Of a DNA stretch of 64,000 nt, positions 1 to 9,890 are shown in pieces (position 1 is the stretch's first letter; every line of letters begins with the position of its first letter). The DNA is from Ditylenchus dipsaci (lineage: Eukaryota > Nematoda > Chromadorea > Rhabditida > Anguinidae), in the NCBI GenBank assembly GCA_004194705.1, contig SADC01000175.1, forward strand, positions 62,001 to 126,000, read 5' to 3'. The translations under genes and the position numbers were made by a program. The notes beneath the pieces were generated by a model. The model was not told where the DNA came from. It made no database searches and saw only the letters and a list, made by a program, of their open reading frames with translations.

Positions 1-458
1 GTGTTTGGAAACACCTTAAAAAAATTTCATTTTGGGGGGGGGGGTATACTCCGGTAGCGCCAATTTTTTATATATAATTTAACCTCAGTTTTAATGGATC
101 ATCGATTAACCTGACATTTGGATGGGTTTTCAACACTTTTCCAGGTTATTGTGCAGCTTTTTAAAGCGGTCAAATTCCCGGTCACATTCATTTGACTATG
201 TGCCAGATATTTGAAGTTTGACTTATTAGAAACACATGAGCACCTTGCAAACAATAGCTAAACGATTTGCAAGTCTCGAAATTGGATCGACATAGGTTTC
301 GTTCAAGACAACATGGAAAAACATTAAAAAAATTTAAACTGGCGGCTTTGGGGATCAAATGACCGGGGACCAAATGACCAGGGGATCAAATGACCGGGGA
401 CCAAATGACCAGGGGATCAAATGACCGGGGACCAAATGACCGTCGCCCCTTTTTTTAG
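1..458. repeat. Intronic sequence with iteron array upstream of Argonaute exons
   Basis: No coding exon is recognisable here. Positions 351-442 hold about six tandem copies of a 15-16 bp unit of the form ATGACCxGGGGAyCAA. A weaker inverted match lies near 171-192, so the array may be the right arm of an iteron-armed foldback element like those further right. The stretch most likely forms an intron of the Argonaute gene that continues off the left edge. A splice acceptor (T-run then AG) ends it at 457-458. Confidence 0.5.
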
Positions 459-3069
459 GTATGTAGCGAGTGTGAGAGTCCAAATCGAACGTACCGAATG
501 GATCAACGATATGAAAGAGATGTCTGAGGAAAGAATCGATGACTTTAAGAAGGTTGATTTTTATAGCTATAAGTCTACTATTTCGAGTTATTTAGGCAAA
601 TGGCCAGCTGCCAAAGCACATTGTAATTATGCGTGATGGAGTATCTGAAAGCCAGTTCCGAATGGTAATCGATCAGGAGCTAGCCGATTTGCAAAGAGCT
701 TGTCAGGCCGTTGATAAGTCGTACAGACCTACACTTACAGTGCTAATTGTCCAAAAGTGTCTCGGAACTCGTTTCTACGCAGAAGATGCCAACTTTCCAG
801 GAGTCAAGTGAGTGTTTTTTTGACAATTTGATTGAGTTACAGACGAGGCTCCCAATAACATACCGTATTTTCTCTAATAGCTCACCCGTCTCTATTAACT
901 CACCCCCCTCTACTTTGAGGACCTACCGTATTTCCTCTAATAACTCACCCTGCTCTAATAACTCACCTCCCTCAACTTTGAGGGCCTATATCTCAGCTCG
1001 GAAAAAATATTTTGCAAAGCTGTTCATTGCGTTTTCTTAATTCCCTCGAGCTCTACCGATTCCAGTTTTTAAATTTAATTTTTTCACCCGAAAATCTCGT
1101 GATCGACCTCAAATTTTTCCAATATTCAACGATCCAAAAAATAACTCTCCCGGTGAGTTATTAGAGGAAATACGGTATATCTCAGCCCTAAGCAAATATT
1201 TTCCATCGTTGTTTATTGCATTTTCTTACCGTATTTCCTCTAATAAGCGCCCCCGCTCCAATAAACGCTCCCCCCATTTTTTGACTAAAATTTTGGAGTT
1301 AAGGCCATTTCTGATTGACAATTTCAAAATTTTTAGGGGTTTGAAAAATAAGCGCCCCGGGGCGCTTATTAGAGGAAATACGGTAACTCCCACGAGCTCT
1401 ATCGATTCCTTTTTTAGATATCGGTTGAGCACCCGAAAATCTCAAGATCGACCTTAAAATTTTTCGATTTTCGGGGAGGAGAAGAATGGGCCATTTCAAA
1501 TTGGGCCAATTCAATTTGGGCCATTTTCAAATTTGGCCATTTCAAATTGCGCCGATGCAATATGCGCCATTTCGAATTGGGCCATTTTCAAATTGGGCCA
1601 ATGCAAATTGGGCCAATTTCAAAATAAACCCACGATTTTGAATCAACAACAGTTAAAAATTGCCTACAAGTTGGCGCAATTTGAATTGCCCAATTTGAAA
1701 TGGCGCAATTTGAAAATGGCTTAAATTGAATTGGAGATTGAATGGCCCACTCTTCTCCTCCCCCAATATCGCAAGGATTACGATAATGCCGAACGTTTTG
1801 CAAAAGGCAATGACTTTGAAATTTAAAAGGCAAAAATTCCGGCTAGGTGAGATTTGTCAAAAACGAAATTTGTCAAAACGAAATTTGTCAAAAACGAAAC
1901 TTGTCAAGACAAATTTTTCTCGTTTGTAAAGTGTTTCAGTATTTTTTTTTTGCTTTTACTATTTGAATACTTTGTCATATGTATATCCAGTAAAAAACGC
2001 AGTAAAACACTTTGCAAGCGAGGAAATTTTGTCTTGACAAGTTTCGTTTTTGACAAATTTCGTTTTGACAAATTTCGTTTTTGACAAATCTCACCTAGCC
2101 AAAATTCCCATTAACATACAGTAGACGCTCTTTATAACGACGCTCAATATAACGACCCGCTGCCTATAACGACTCAGAAAAAACAGCTATTTGGTCACGA
2201 ACGACCTCATTTACGTCACAACGACGCTCTCTATAAGGACGCGGTTTAGCCGGCCCCTTGAGAGTCGTTAGAGAGAGCGTCGACTGTACGCCTATTTTGG
2301 ATTTAAGCGTATGTTAATGGGAGTATTTGCCTTTTAAATGTCAAAGTCATTGTCTTTTGCAAAAACGATCGCAAAGTCGGAATCCTTGCGATATTTGGGA
2401 CCAGAGTGTCAAAGCAGCACTAGCAAAATTAAAAAAATCGGGTTAAAAAAGTATCGGACCCAAGGCGGGAACGAACTTTCGGGGCGTATGTTAATGGGAG
2501 ACTCGACTGTATTTCATTGAAGCTATTACAGCAGAGGAAATGTGCCGCCGGGCACGGTTGTTGATAAATTCATAACGAAAGAGTCTGGAATGTGAAGGGG
2601 CCTGAGAAGGAATTCGAATTCTTTCTGTGTGCACACAAGGGAATGCTAGTGAGTTTTTTAATATTCATTGTTTCGTTTCATATAACTACAAATTTTCAGG
2701 GAACCTCCAGGCCAGCTCATTACTACATGATATTTGATAATTGGGGACTGACAGCGAATGATGTTCAGGTAGTTTTGGCTGCTTTCTACTCTACATTTTA
2801 TCACTACTAATCTTTAGTCTTGTGCCAACAGTCTGTGCTACTTGTTTGCTCGTGCGCCGATGGCTGTTTCGCTGCCCGCCCTGTGTTCTATGCCCATCTG
2901 TGTCGTTTTAGAGCTAGACGTCACTTTTGCATTGGAGGTGATTTCCCGCTTGGAATATCAAAAAATTAGCTTTACATTTGTGTTCAGGGATCAGAGGGAG
3001 CTTCCCACAAATAATCAGTCTATGGTGACCGTCGTGGAAAACATGCAACAGACGATGTATTATTGCTGA
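459..3069 (+). CDS. Argonaute, C-terminal Piwi-domain exons (frame-broken)
   Basis: The exons encode the catalytic half of a Piwi domain, which cuts or binds RNA guided by a small RNA. Exons are about 459-807, 2532-2648, 2700-2768, 2818-2937 and 2988-3069. Recognisable blocks in order are RYVASVRVQ-like with a conserved Glu, RDGVSESQF (a catalytic Asp), the VQK motif, NVPPGT, FFLCAHKGMLGTSRPAHYY, a FARAPMAVSLPA block followed in a shifted frame by FYAHL (a catalytic His), and a terminal MYYC like the MYFA end of the family. The frame changes near 613-615 (one extra A), near 2589-2596 and at the C-run 2879-2881; the last junction is also out of phase. Splice sites are good throughout. It is either a young pseudogene or a gene with consensus errors. 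The subfamily (ALG, WAGO or other) cannot be told. The 5' part lies outside the window. Confidence 0.8.
863..1175. mobile_element. TA-target MITE, ACCGTATTTCCTC family (copy Q1)
   Basis: The element is bounded by TA and inverted ends reading CCGTATTTTCTCTAATA and its complement. Inside, the subterminal motif CTCTAATAACTCACC is repeated several times, with the cassette AGCTCACC or AACTCACC after TAATA. It sits in the Argonaute intron 808-2531. No coding capacity. Confidence 0.75.
1229..1383. mobile_element. TA-target MITE (copy Q2) with an empty site next door
   Basis: 155 bp bounded by TA at 1227-1228 and 1384-1385, with TIR CCGTATTTCCTCTAATA followed by the cassette AGCGCCCC. The flanks of this copy repeat sequence seen at 985-1130. 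There TTTTCTTA runs straight on without an insert, giving an uninterrupted reference for the TA target duplication. Confidence 0.85.
1474..1764. mobile_element. Iteron-armed foldback element, AAATTGGGCC unit
   Basis: Ends are inverted (GGGGAGGAGAAG then a GGGCC motif). Both arms consist of tandem 15-17 bp units of the type GGGCCATTTCAAATT, about eight on the left (1487-1625) and four to five on the right (1672-1735). No target duplication could be found with confidence. Confidence 0.7.
1841..2100. mobile_element. Iteron-armed foldback element with 8-bp target duplication
   Basis: 260 bp with TIR GGCTAGGTGAGATTTGTC. Each arm is an array of about four units GAAATTTGTCAAAAAC, inverted at the right end. 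AAAATTCC is duplicated exactly at 1833-1840 and 2101-2108. The 8-bp duplication fits hAT-type transposition, but there is no transposase. Confidence 0.85.
2119..2286. mobile_element. pogo-like MITE (P1), cassette TATAACGACG
   Basis: 168 bp flanked by TA on both sides, with TIR CAGTAGACGCTCT / AGAGCGTCGACTG of the pogo/Tigger type. The motif TATAACGAC is reiterated about five times inside. Sequence to 2515 includes a piece of the recurring pogo-MITE interior (AAAACGATCGCAAAGTCGG) shared with copies near 20.15, 21.65, 29.35 and 49.75 kb. Confidence 0.8.
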
Positions 3070-3575
3070 TAGACGATGCTTGCGTTAGAAAAGATCAGTT
3101 GTATTCTTGTTGTTTTTGACTGTTGTAACTGCATGTACTACGAGGCGATAAATTTTCAACCAAATTTTCGTGACGCTTTGTTTTGCTCGAATTTTTTTTA
3201 TTTACAGTGTTTTGTGCAGATTCTTTCCTTGTTCGACAGCTGACATTCTAGGCAATCGAATGACACCACAACTGTATAGGTGTCACTGTTTTGCGGTTAT
3301 TTTTTTTTTCGACTTGAAAAAGGCTCAAATTGAATTCACCCCTCAAGAGTCTGAATCCCTTCTAATTTTGTGTTTCAATTTTTATCGGCAATTTCATTGT
3401 AACTTTTTGAAATGTTTTGCACAGCTTGTAGCCCTAGATCTTGACTCTCTAATAAGCTATAAATCTCTGATGAATGGTTTGAAGAACACAGGAATCTAAG
3501 AATTTTGAAAAAAACGTCAATTTTTTCAAAACCCTGAAACCCCTACGTTCCTCGAATAATTCAGTATAGTTTTAT
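3070..3575. other. Argonaute 3' flank and left arm of an outer inverted repeat
   Basis: After the Argonaute stop, 3070-3330 shows nothing recognisable. From about 3330 to 3480 the sequence is the left arm of a roughly 80% identical inverted repeat whose right arm lies at about 6138-6310. The intervening 2.55-kb element has inserted into the loop of this older hairpin. Confidence 0.55.
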
Positions 3576-3793
3576 GGTAAAAATCTAACTGTCGACCCTC
3601 CCAACTGTCGACCCCCAACTGTCGACCCTCCCAACTGTCGACCCCCAACTGTCGACCCTAACCTTAGACTTTAAGTAAAACAATTTGTAAAAGTAATTTA
3701 ACATGACTTGAAGCGGTCAAGCTCGTTTTATTTGCCTGTTTTAAGACGCCTGCTATAGTTTTTTCTTACAACCAGCGAATAGGAAGCAAGAAA

Positions 3794-5690
3794 ATGGCTG
3801 TAAATGAAGATGAAGAACCTAACTACAACCATTTTTGTCAGCAAAAAAGCGAAGGGAGGTTAGTATTTCGGAGCTTACTTTAAATATATCACGTGAAATA
3901 TTTATCTACTTAGATGGAAGGAATCGAATCAACACGCGTAGCAGGAGTTTCCAAGAGGCCCGCCTTGTCTAAAGCACTCGGAATATTTGCACTGGGTCTT
4001 ACAAAGCCGTGGCCGGTTTAGGAAAAGCCTATTCATCTCTGTCTCAAAGGTACGCATTAGATTGTTGATCAGGTTAGTTTACAGGGTGTACCAAAATTAC
4101 GTTAACATTTAAAAAAAAATCGGGCAGCATAACATTGTAGCGGCCCGTTTCCGGATTTTTGGGTGGCGAGCCCTGGAAACGTCCCCAATAAGGCCTTTAT
4201 AAACGGAACAACACAAAACAACAAATCATAACAGCAAAAACGATGACAGAAAACGATACCTATAATGAATACTTCTCATTCAAAATGACTTCCGCCAGCT
4301 CTGATACACGCTTCAATTTTTCTAAGAATCCCCAATGCGTACTTTTCGATGTCCACTAGCCAACCTGAATTAAAAATCAGGAATTCAACGGTCCTAGTTC
4401 TTGACGACAGTGGAGCTTGTACGGAAACAGTTCGAGATCTTTGACCATAATGCGATGAGCTGATGAATGAGAAATTCTCATCCTCCTTGCTAGCTTCCAA
4501 GTCGAGTTGAGCTTTGTAGATGGACTATCGGCGATTGCGTTTGCTGCTCTTATCTTTAAAAAATTGTGAAATTAAAACCAATAATAAAGACCACTAAATC
4601 AAACCAGATGGTCTTCATGTCTTGCAGTCCTCTTTCTCCCACGCCCAATCCGGTTCTTGTTAGCGCTTGTTTCTTTAAATCGACGAGCCGCATTGCTGAC
4701 CGTTCTCCTTGCCACTTCAAATAGCTGCCCAATCCGCGCATACCCAAGACCTTGGTGACGAAGATGGAAAAAACCGGTACTAGCTCCTCCTTCTTGACTG
4801 CACCTATGTCTGCAAAATTGACTGGAATAATTTTGATGAACCGACTTCGAATATAAACGTGAAATATTTAAAAGAGACGACAGAAATAAATGCGACGGAA
4901 AATTCAAGGAATAATAAGGAAATGGAAAGCAAGTAAGAAAACAAGCGGAAAAGTGTACAAAAAATTGAATTTCGACCGAAAATGTTAAATGTCAAAATGT
5001 TAACGTAATTTTGAGACACCCTGTAGTTTCTTTTCCAGGAAGTAACGTGTTTGCCAAAGCACAATCTGACTGTGGAAAGTCAATTGCTATTTGCATATCG
5101 GTGTTGCAAGGTGTAGTGGTGAAAGACTATGTACTGAAATCATTATTGTTGCTGCTACAAACAAACTAGCTCAAAGGGTTAGTCAACATATTTTTTGAGG
5201 TATATTTTGTTTTGCAGCTTTGTTTAGATCAGGGGCACGCTTCGGGAACTGTTGAAAGGAGTAGTCAACAAGAACGAAGTCAGCCAAAACACACGGAAGG
5301 AGGAATGCAAGCCAGATCCACAATTTCATAAGTTGCCCGACTTCAACAAATCCAATAAGACCAAGACCGAACCGAAGGTAGTGGTTAACGAGAACAAAGT
5401 CAGCCGATAGACATGCTGATGATGGCGGTTTTGATCAAAAACTTGCCAAATTTCTTCTTCAGATTGGCTATCTAATGGGATACAATGAAGGGTCGAAACC
5501 AGCTCAAGATGAGAAAGAGGGATTCAGAGAAAGTGGCGAAGAAAGTTCAGAGGAAGAAGACAACAATGTTAGAAATTTAGACAATCCGGCCAATGTTAGT
5601 ATTCGGTGGAAATTGTTATTTTTGTTCTTCAGTTCATTCCAGTTTGCTGTTGAAATAAAGATAACATGTTGTTTTTGTAGTGTCTTTTAA
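3794..5690 (+). pseudogene. DEAD-box RNA helicase fragment inside the transposon
   Basis: Exons 3794-3858, 3914-4049 and 5039-5177 show the N-terminal helicase blocks: a Q-motif-like LGLTKPWP, a degenerate Walker A (AQSDCGKS where AxxGxGKT is usual), and after a one-base shift a motif Ia-like block ending ATNKLAQR. Acidic, lysine-rich stretches follow at 5218-5400 and 5475-5600. The DEAD box, SAT and helicase C-terminal motifs are absent. A stop interrupts exon 2. The intron 4050-5038 contains the Tc1 element; without it and one TA the intron would be 45 nt. It most resembles DDX-type helicases such as DDX20, but I am not sure of the subfamily. Confidence 0.55.
4082..5023 (-). mobile_element. 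Tc1/mariner element with decayed transposase
   Basis: 942 bp flanked by TA (4080-4081, 5024-5025), with TIRs beginning CAGGGTGT and containing ATTACGTTAACATTT. On the minus strand about 4599-4907 encodes the Tc1-type helix-turn-helix (GYARIGQLFEVARRTVSNA) followed by an AT-hook-like GRGRKR. About 4276-4500 encodes a C-terminal tail (ACIRAGGSHFE). The DDE catalytic core between them is missing or broken, so it is non-autonomous now. Confidence 0.85.
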
Positions 5691-5769
5691 TTCTTGAGGA
5701 AGTGTAAAATATGGCAACAGTAGACAGTTGGGACCCCGTTAAATTACTTTTACAAATTGTTTTACTTAA

Positions 5770-6000
5770 AGGGGCATGCCCGTGCCCGACACGGCGAAAA
5801 GGCGGGGACCAGCACTTTTTTCTTTCTCGATCAAGTTTTACATGCATACGCATTCAGATTTTTTAAGTTTTCTGCCTAGTTTTTAAAAGTAGTGTAGGGT
5901 CATTAATATTAGATTTGACGCAAAACGAGTGAAAAATAGAACGATTCAAAAAAAATTGCTGGTCCCCGCCTTAACTTTTTGAAACGCACGGCATGCTCCT
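5770..6000. mobile_element. TTAA-target palindromic MITE (family A)
   Basis: Starts AGGGGCATGCCCGTG after TTAA (5766-5769) and ends in the complement before TTGA (6001-6004). Subterminal AAGGCGGGGACCAGCA is also inverted at the right end. It splits the right arm of the 2.55-kb transposon, so it is the younger insertion. Other copies lie near 8.9/10.5, 12.57, 27.5 and 57.2 kb. Confidence 0.8.
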
Positions 6001-6138
6001 TTGAAGTCGAAGGTTAGAGTCGACAGTTGGGGGTCGACAGTTGGGAGGGTCGACAGTTGGGGGTCGACAGTCAGTTTGGTCGACAGTTGGGGGTCGACAG
6101 TCAGTTTGGTCGACAGTTGGGGGTCGTTCTAGTTTTAT

Positions 6139-6650
6139 AGCTTACTAGAAAGCCAAGATCCAGAGCTGCAAGCTAATGCAAAAACTATGAAAAATCACAA
6201 TGAAAACGTCGATAAAAATTGAACTATAAAATTAGAGGGGGAATTTCAGTAATTAGAGGGGGAAATTAAGACTTTTGAGGGTGCATTTTAGTTACAGCCC
6301 TTGGAAAATATATCAATTTTTCCCTTTCTGCAAAAGAAGTTTAGAAAAAGGCCACACCACAAACAATCGGTGTTGCAAAATGCCGAAAACCAACAACTCT
6401 GAATTCTTTTCCCAAATTCTTCCAGATTAGCTGCTCAATAGTGCGGTAGACTTGACGCATCTCCACCAAAAACCTCATCGTGTAAGATTAGGTGAATATG
6501 GTGGATATAATAGCTTTGATGATCCTCTTCTCATCCTATGTCCAGGCAGTTAGTGAACTAATGAGTAATCGCCCCTCAGGATCCCTCCATTCAGGTAGTA
6601 TAATGGTGGTATATATCACGGTGGTATAATGTGCGTTTTTTCCTAACGAG
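6139..6650. other. Right arm of outer hairpin; no gene seen
   Basis: 6139-6310 is the right arm of the inverted repeat whose left arm is near 3330-3480. 6310-6650 is AT-rich and shows no recognisable gene. Confidence 0.5.
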
Positions 6651-6720
6651 GAATTGTCCAAACAAGAAATACTCCAACGAGAAATTCTCCAAACTAGAAA
6701 TTCTTCAAAGAAAATTTTTC
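6650..6720. repeat. Iteron array, AACGAGAAATTCTCCA unit
   Basis: About four degenerate 16-17 bp units of the form AACnAGAAATnCTCCA in tandem. No mate array was found, so it is an isolated arm or a decayed element. Confidence 0.5.
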
Positions 6721-6807
6721 CGGACGTTTATTTTACAAACATAACGTTTCACGGGGTTTCAAAAACCAAATTTGTGTTTATTAGAGAATTTCGCGCGAAA
6801 TCTAATA

Positions 6808-6965
6808 CCGTATTTCCTCTAAAAAGGCGGCCGGCCGCCTTATTTTTCAAACCCCCAAAAATCTGAAAATTGTCAATCGAAAATGGCCTTAACTCTGAAA
6901 TTTTAGTCAAAAAAATGAGGGGGACCGCCTTATTAGAGCGGGCCGCCTTATTAGAGGAAATACGG
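6808..6965. mobile_element. TA-target MITE (copy Q3), cassette AAGGCGGCC
   Basis: 158 bp between TA dinucleotides, TIR CCGTATTTCCTCTAA, with the cassette AAGGCGGCC at both ends. Its interior (for example GGCCTTAACTCTGAAATTTT) aligns in inverted orientation with the interior of copy Q2 at 1229-1383. Confidence 0.8.
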
Positions 6966-7011
6966 TAATTCAAAAAAGCAGTGATGATCAATCAGTTTTT
7001 TTTTCGATCTA

Positions 7012-7188
7012 CAGTAGAACTCGTTATAAGATACACCCAATATAAGATACACCTCATTATAAGATACACCTGGGTCCGGTCCCAAGTTAAATAACTCCCG
7101 TCAAATTACCCCCCTATATAAGATACACCTCGTTATAAGATACAGCTGGGGTCGGTCCCTGGGTGTATCTTATAACGAGGTTTGACTG
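7012..7188. mobile_element. pogo-like MITE (P2), cassette AGATACACC
   Basis: 177 bp flanked by TA, TIR CAGTAGAACTCGTTATAAG with a slightly diverged right end (CTTATAACGAGGTTTGACTG). TTATAAGATACACC occurs four times inside on the left and again inverted on the right. Confidence 0.85.
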
Positions 7189-7190
7189 TA

Positions 7191-7276
7191 CCGTATATCT
7201 TCTAATAAGGCCCCACCTTCTAATAAGGCCCACCTTCAAAGAGGGTTGAAAAATTAGAATATTAGAAGATATACGG
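7191..7276. mobile_element. TA-target MITE (copy Q4), cassette AAGGCCC
   Basis: 86 bp with TIR CCGTATATCTTCTAATA, abutting the pogo-like MITE and sharing its TA. The motif CTTCTAATAAGGCCCACC is repeated twice. The smallest complete copy of this family in the window. Confidence 0.75.
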
Positions 7277-7824
7277 TATATTGCTTATTTTTTGTGGTAT
7301 TTTTTGGTTTTTGTGTCTTAGTTTGTACTGGGGAGATTCCTTGTTTTTCCAGCTTCCCAATGAGCCTATCATCGTTGTTTCATTTTTTTATGCTCTTTTC
7401 GGCGCTCAAGTTATTTTTGAGTACAACTTTCCGCTTATAGATCCTAACTGAAACTTTTTAAGACTAAAGCTACGATCTACAAATTTTCGGAAAATTGGAA
7501 TTTTTCAAAGTAAGACAGAAAACCAACCTATCTCACCTGAAATCATGTGCTGAACACAGTTTGTTAATACCAAAATAGTGATTTCACTAGCCACAACACC
7601 TATAATGGGATAGATAGTATCTATTAGATACTTATTCTGAGGAAGCATCTGCCTACAAATCCCGAAAATATCAGTTTTTTATATGAGATTGTAAACCATG
7701 ATTTCTCACCCAAAATTTTACGCTGAACATGGTTTGACAATACCAAAACTGTAATTTTGGTGACTCAAACTATGAAACCTAGGATAGGTACCCATGGTTC
7801 AGGTGGATATCCTGCCGGATGGCC
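7277..7824. other. No gene seen; decayed repeat sequence
   Basis: AT-rich sequence without supported exons. From about 7490 it contains phrases also found near 20.7 kb (long AT-rich hairpin pieces), so it is probably decayed MITE sequence. Confidence 0.4.
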
Positions 7825-8640
7825 TAAAAATGAAATTTTAGTCAATTTTTTTACGTTTTTCATGCTCCAAAACTTGTTTTCTGAACTAATTCGGACATGC
7901 TGAAGATGGTTTGATAGTGATAAAATGTCGTTTTGTAAGGTATTTTTTAAATTTTGGGCAATAATTAATTTCGCTAAAATCAATTATTGCCTGAAACTCA
8001 AAAAATACTCGAGAAAACGGTATTTTACCTCTATTAAACCATCTTCAGCGTGCCCGAATCAGTCCAGAAAACAGGTTTTGGAACCCAAAAACGTGAAAAA
8101 AATTTTTTGATCCAAGTGGTCGACCACTTGGTTTTAATGGTCCAGACTCTAGAGAAGGTGCCAGGTGGTTACCCTGCTGACCCTGAGTCTCACTGGTCTT
8201 TTACAGAATAGTTTATAATTGTTATTCAAGAAACAATAATGTCTGTTACCACCAGGATTTGAGCCTGCGACCTCAAAATCGATCCAGCAGCCTCTAGATC
8301 ACCCCTGAGAATCCATGCACTAAACCAAGTGGTCGACCACTTGGATCAAAAATTTTTTTTTCACGTTTTCGGGTTAAAAAAAAATTTTTTTCTGCACTAA
8401 TTCGAGCATGCTGAAGATGGTTTGACGATGGTAGAATCACGTTTTATCAAGAAATTTTTGATTTATCGCTAACGATTGATTTTGATAAATCAAGAATTAG
8501 CAATCAAAAATTTCTCTATAAAACGTGATTTTACCATTGTCAAACCATCTTCAGCATGCTCGAATTAGTGCCGAAAAATTGTTTTGTAACCCGAAAATGT
8601 AAAAAAAATTTTGATCCAAGTGGTCGACCACTTGGTTTGC
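7825..8640. mobile_element. Composite hairpin element with tRNA-like core
   Basis: Two long hairpins (about 7848-8102 and 8345-8610), each with arms containing CATGCTGAAGATGGTTTGA, flank a central part (8106-8343). The central part is bounded by GATCCAAGTGGTCGACC and its complement. On the minus strand the centre has a tRNA-like A box (GGTGATCTAGAGG) and B box (CAGGCTCAAATCCTGG). A related hairpin lies at 23270-23530. The structure suggests a SINE-like tRNA head inside nested TIR elements. Confidence 0.6.
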
Positions 8641-8860
8641 TACCACCTGGTCTAAATTGGGGAGGGGTTGCCGTCACCGAGGTTACTGGTTCGAGCCTCA
8701 CTAAGTGTTAACTTTATTTTTTTTACTTCCATTTTAGGCCATGCAGGTGGACACCCACCTGACCAGGTGGTGCCTACCCAGGAATTGGGGTTAGGGTGGG
8801 GGATATCCAAGTGTACCACCGGAAATTCTGGAGTCGATTAGACTTATTAACAATTTTTAT
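8641..8860. repeat. Second tRNA-like head and CCACCTGG-rich flank
   Basis: 8670-8705 contains GGGTTGCCGTCACCGAGG and a B-box-like TGGTTCGAGCCT, as in tRNA-derived SINEs. Repeated CACCTGG/CCAGGTGG words follow. No tRNA acceptor stem can be drawn. Confidence 0.4.
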
Positions 8861-9340
8861 TCATACTTATTTTAGCCGATTACGTATTTGTAGCCTGATT
8901 ACTGAGGTCGCGGCACAGAAAAATTGACTTAAAGGGGCATGCCCGTGGGACACGCCCTTTTCCCCGAAAAGCCCTTTTCCCCGAATGACCCTTTTCCCCG
9001 AAAAGACCTTTTCCCCGAAAAGCCCTTTTCCCCGAATGACCCTTTTCCCCGAAAAGACATTTTCCCCGAAAATCCCTTTTCCCCGAAAAGCCCTTTTCAA
9101 CGAAAAATTATTTTTACTGTTAAAATAATGTCAAAATGATGAAAAAGCGTTTGAATTTGCGCCAAAAAAATGCTTCCATTATTTGCTGTTGCTATTCAAT
9201 GGTTGAATTCAGTCTTTTATCGCGTCTGAGCAACGAATTTTGCTCTTACGTAATTTATTTGCAATGTTCAGTTGCAATTTAGTTGTTTGTCGTAGAACTT
9301 CTAACATTGTGTGTATTGTATATTCAAGTATGTTTCAAGA

Positions 9341-9440
9341 TGGACGAAATTGCTCGTATACTCAATGGTTCAGTTGATTGGGAAGCTGTTCGTCGTTTTT
9401 TTCGTTCAGAATGCAGATGCCGACGTACACACTCATATGG
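9341..9440 (+). other. Short exon-like ORF inside the iteron element
   Basis: A short reading frame starts MDEIARILNGSVDWEAVRRF and runs about 25 residues before low-complexity repeat sequence. It resembles the start of a transposon-encoded protein, but I do not recognise the family. Internal to the element at 8933-10568. Confidence 0.25.
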
Positions 9441-9611
9441 CCGCAACTCATTTGGCCACACCTCATTCGGCCGCCATTTCACATTTTTGAATTTTCTGTA
9501 ATTTGTAAATTTAAATATAACCGAAAATTGATTTTTCGCACAAGAAAACAAAGTAAATTTACCTAAACAAGTACTCTGATTCCCTAAAAGATGGAATTCG
9601 AACATAGTTTT

Positions 9612-9890
9612 GTTAACTGGAGCCTACCGCATAAAGAAACTTCAGTATGCATACATTTTTTATGCATCCAGAGTCACTTTCGAGTGATTTGCGTCTAAGG
9701 TATCTGGGTGTGCGCATCTCAACCCCAAGCCACCAAGCCCCCTGCGCCCCCTTCGGGGCGCAGGGGGCTTGGTTGGTTAGAGATGCGCGCACTCACTTAC
9801 CTTAGACATAATTCCGAGCGAGACTCTTGATCAAAAATGCATATAGAGACCTTTTGCCAAGCTCCAGTGACCGAAACGGAGTAGAATAGC
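9612..9890. mobile_element. Palindromic MITE with GC-rich centre
   Basis: The arms contain TGCATCCAGAGTCACTTTCG / GAGACTCTTGATCAAAAATGCA and TCTAAGGTATCTGGG. The centre is a perfect GC hairpin (GCCCCCTGCGCCCCC facing its complement). A full second copy lies at 45700-45975, with partial copies near 38150, 38985 and 42850. Confidence 0.65.

Larger units (their letters stand above)
3576..6129. mobile_element. 2.55-kb iteron-armed transposon carrying host exons
   Basis: The arms are arrays of CTGTCGACCCyCCCAA: about five units at 3588-3660 and about seven inverted units at 6013-6125. They continue inward as an inverted repeat (3660-3704 against 5738-5769). The target sequence TAGTTTTAT is duplicated at 3567-3575 and 6130-6138. 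The interior carries exons of a DEAD-box helicase, a Tc1-like insertion and a TTAA MITE. No transposase belonging to this element is visible, so it is non-autonomous and resembles a gene-capturing (Pack-type) transposon. Confidence 0.75.

Noticed and set aside
7012..7276. A single composite element
   Set aside because: Two separate elements with different ends share one TA; each is bounded on its own terms, so they were listed separately.
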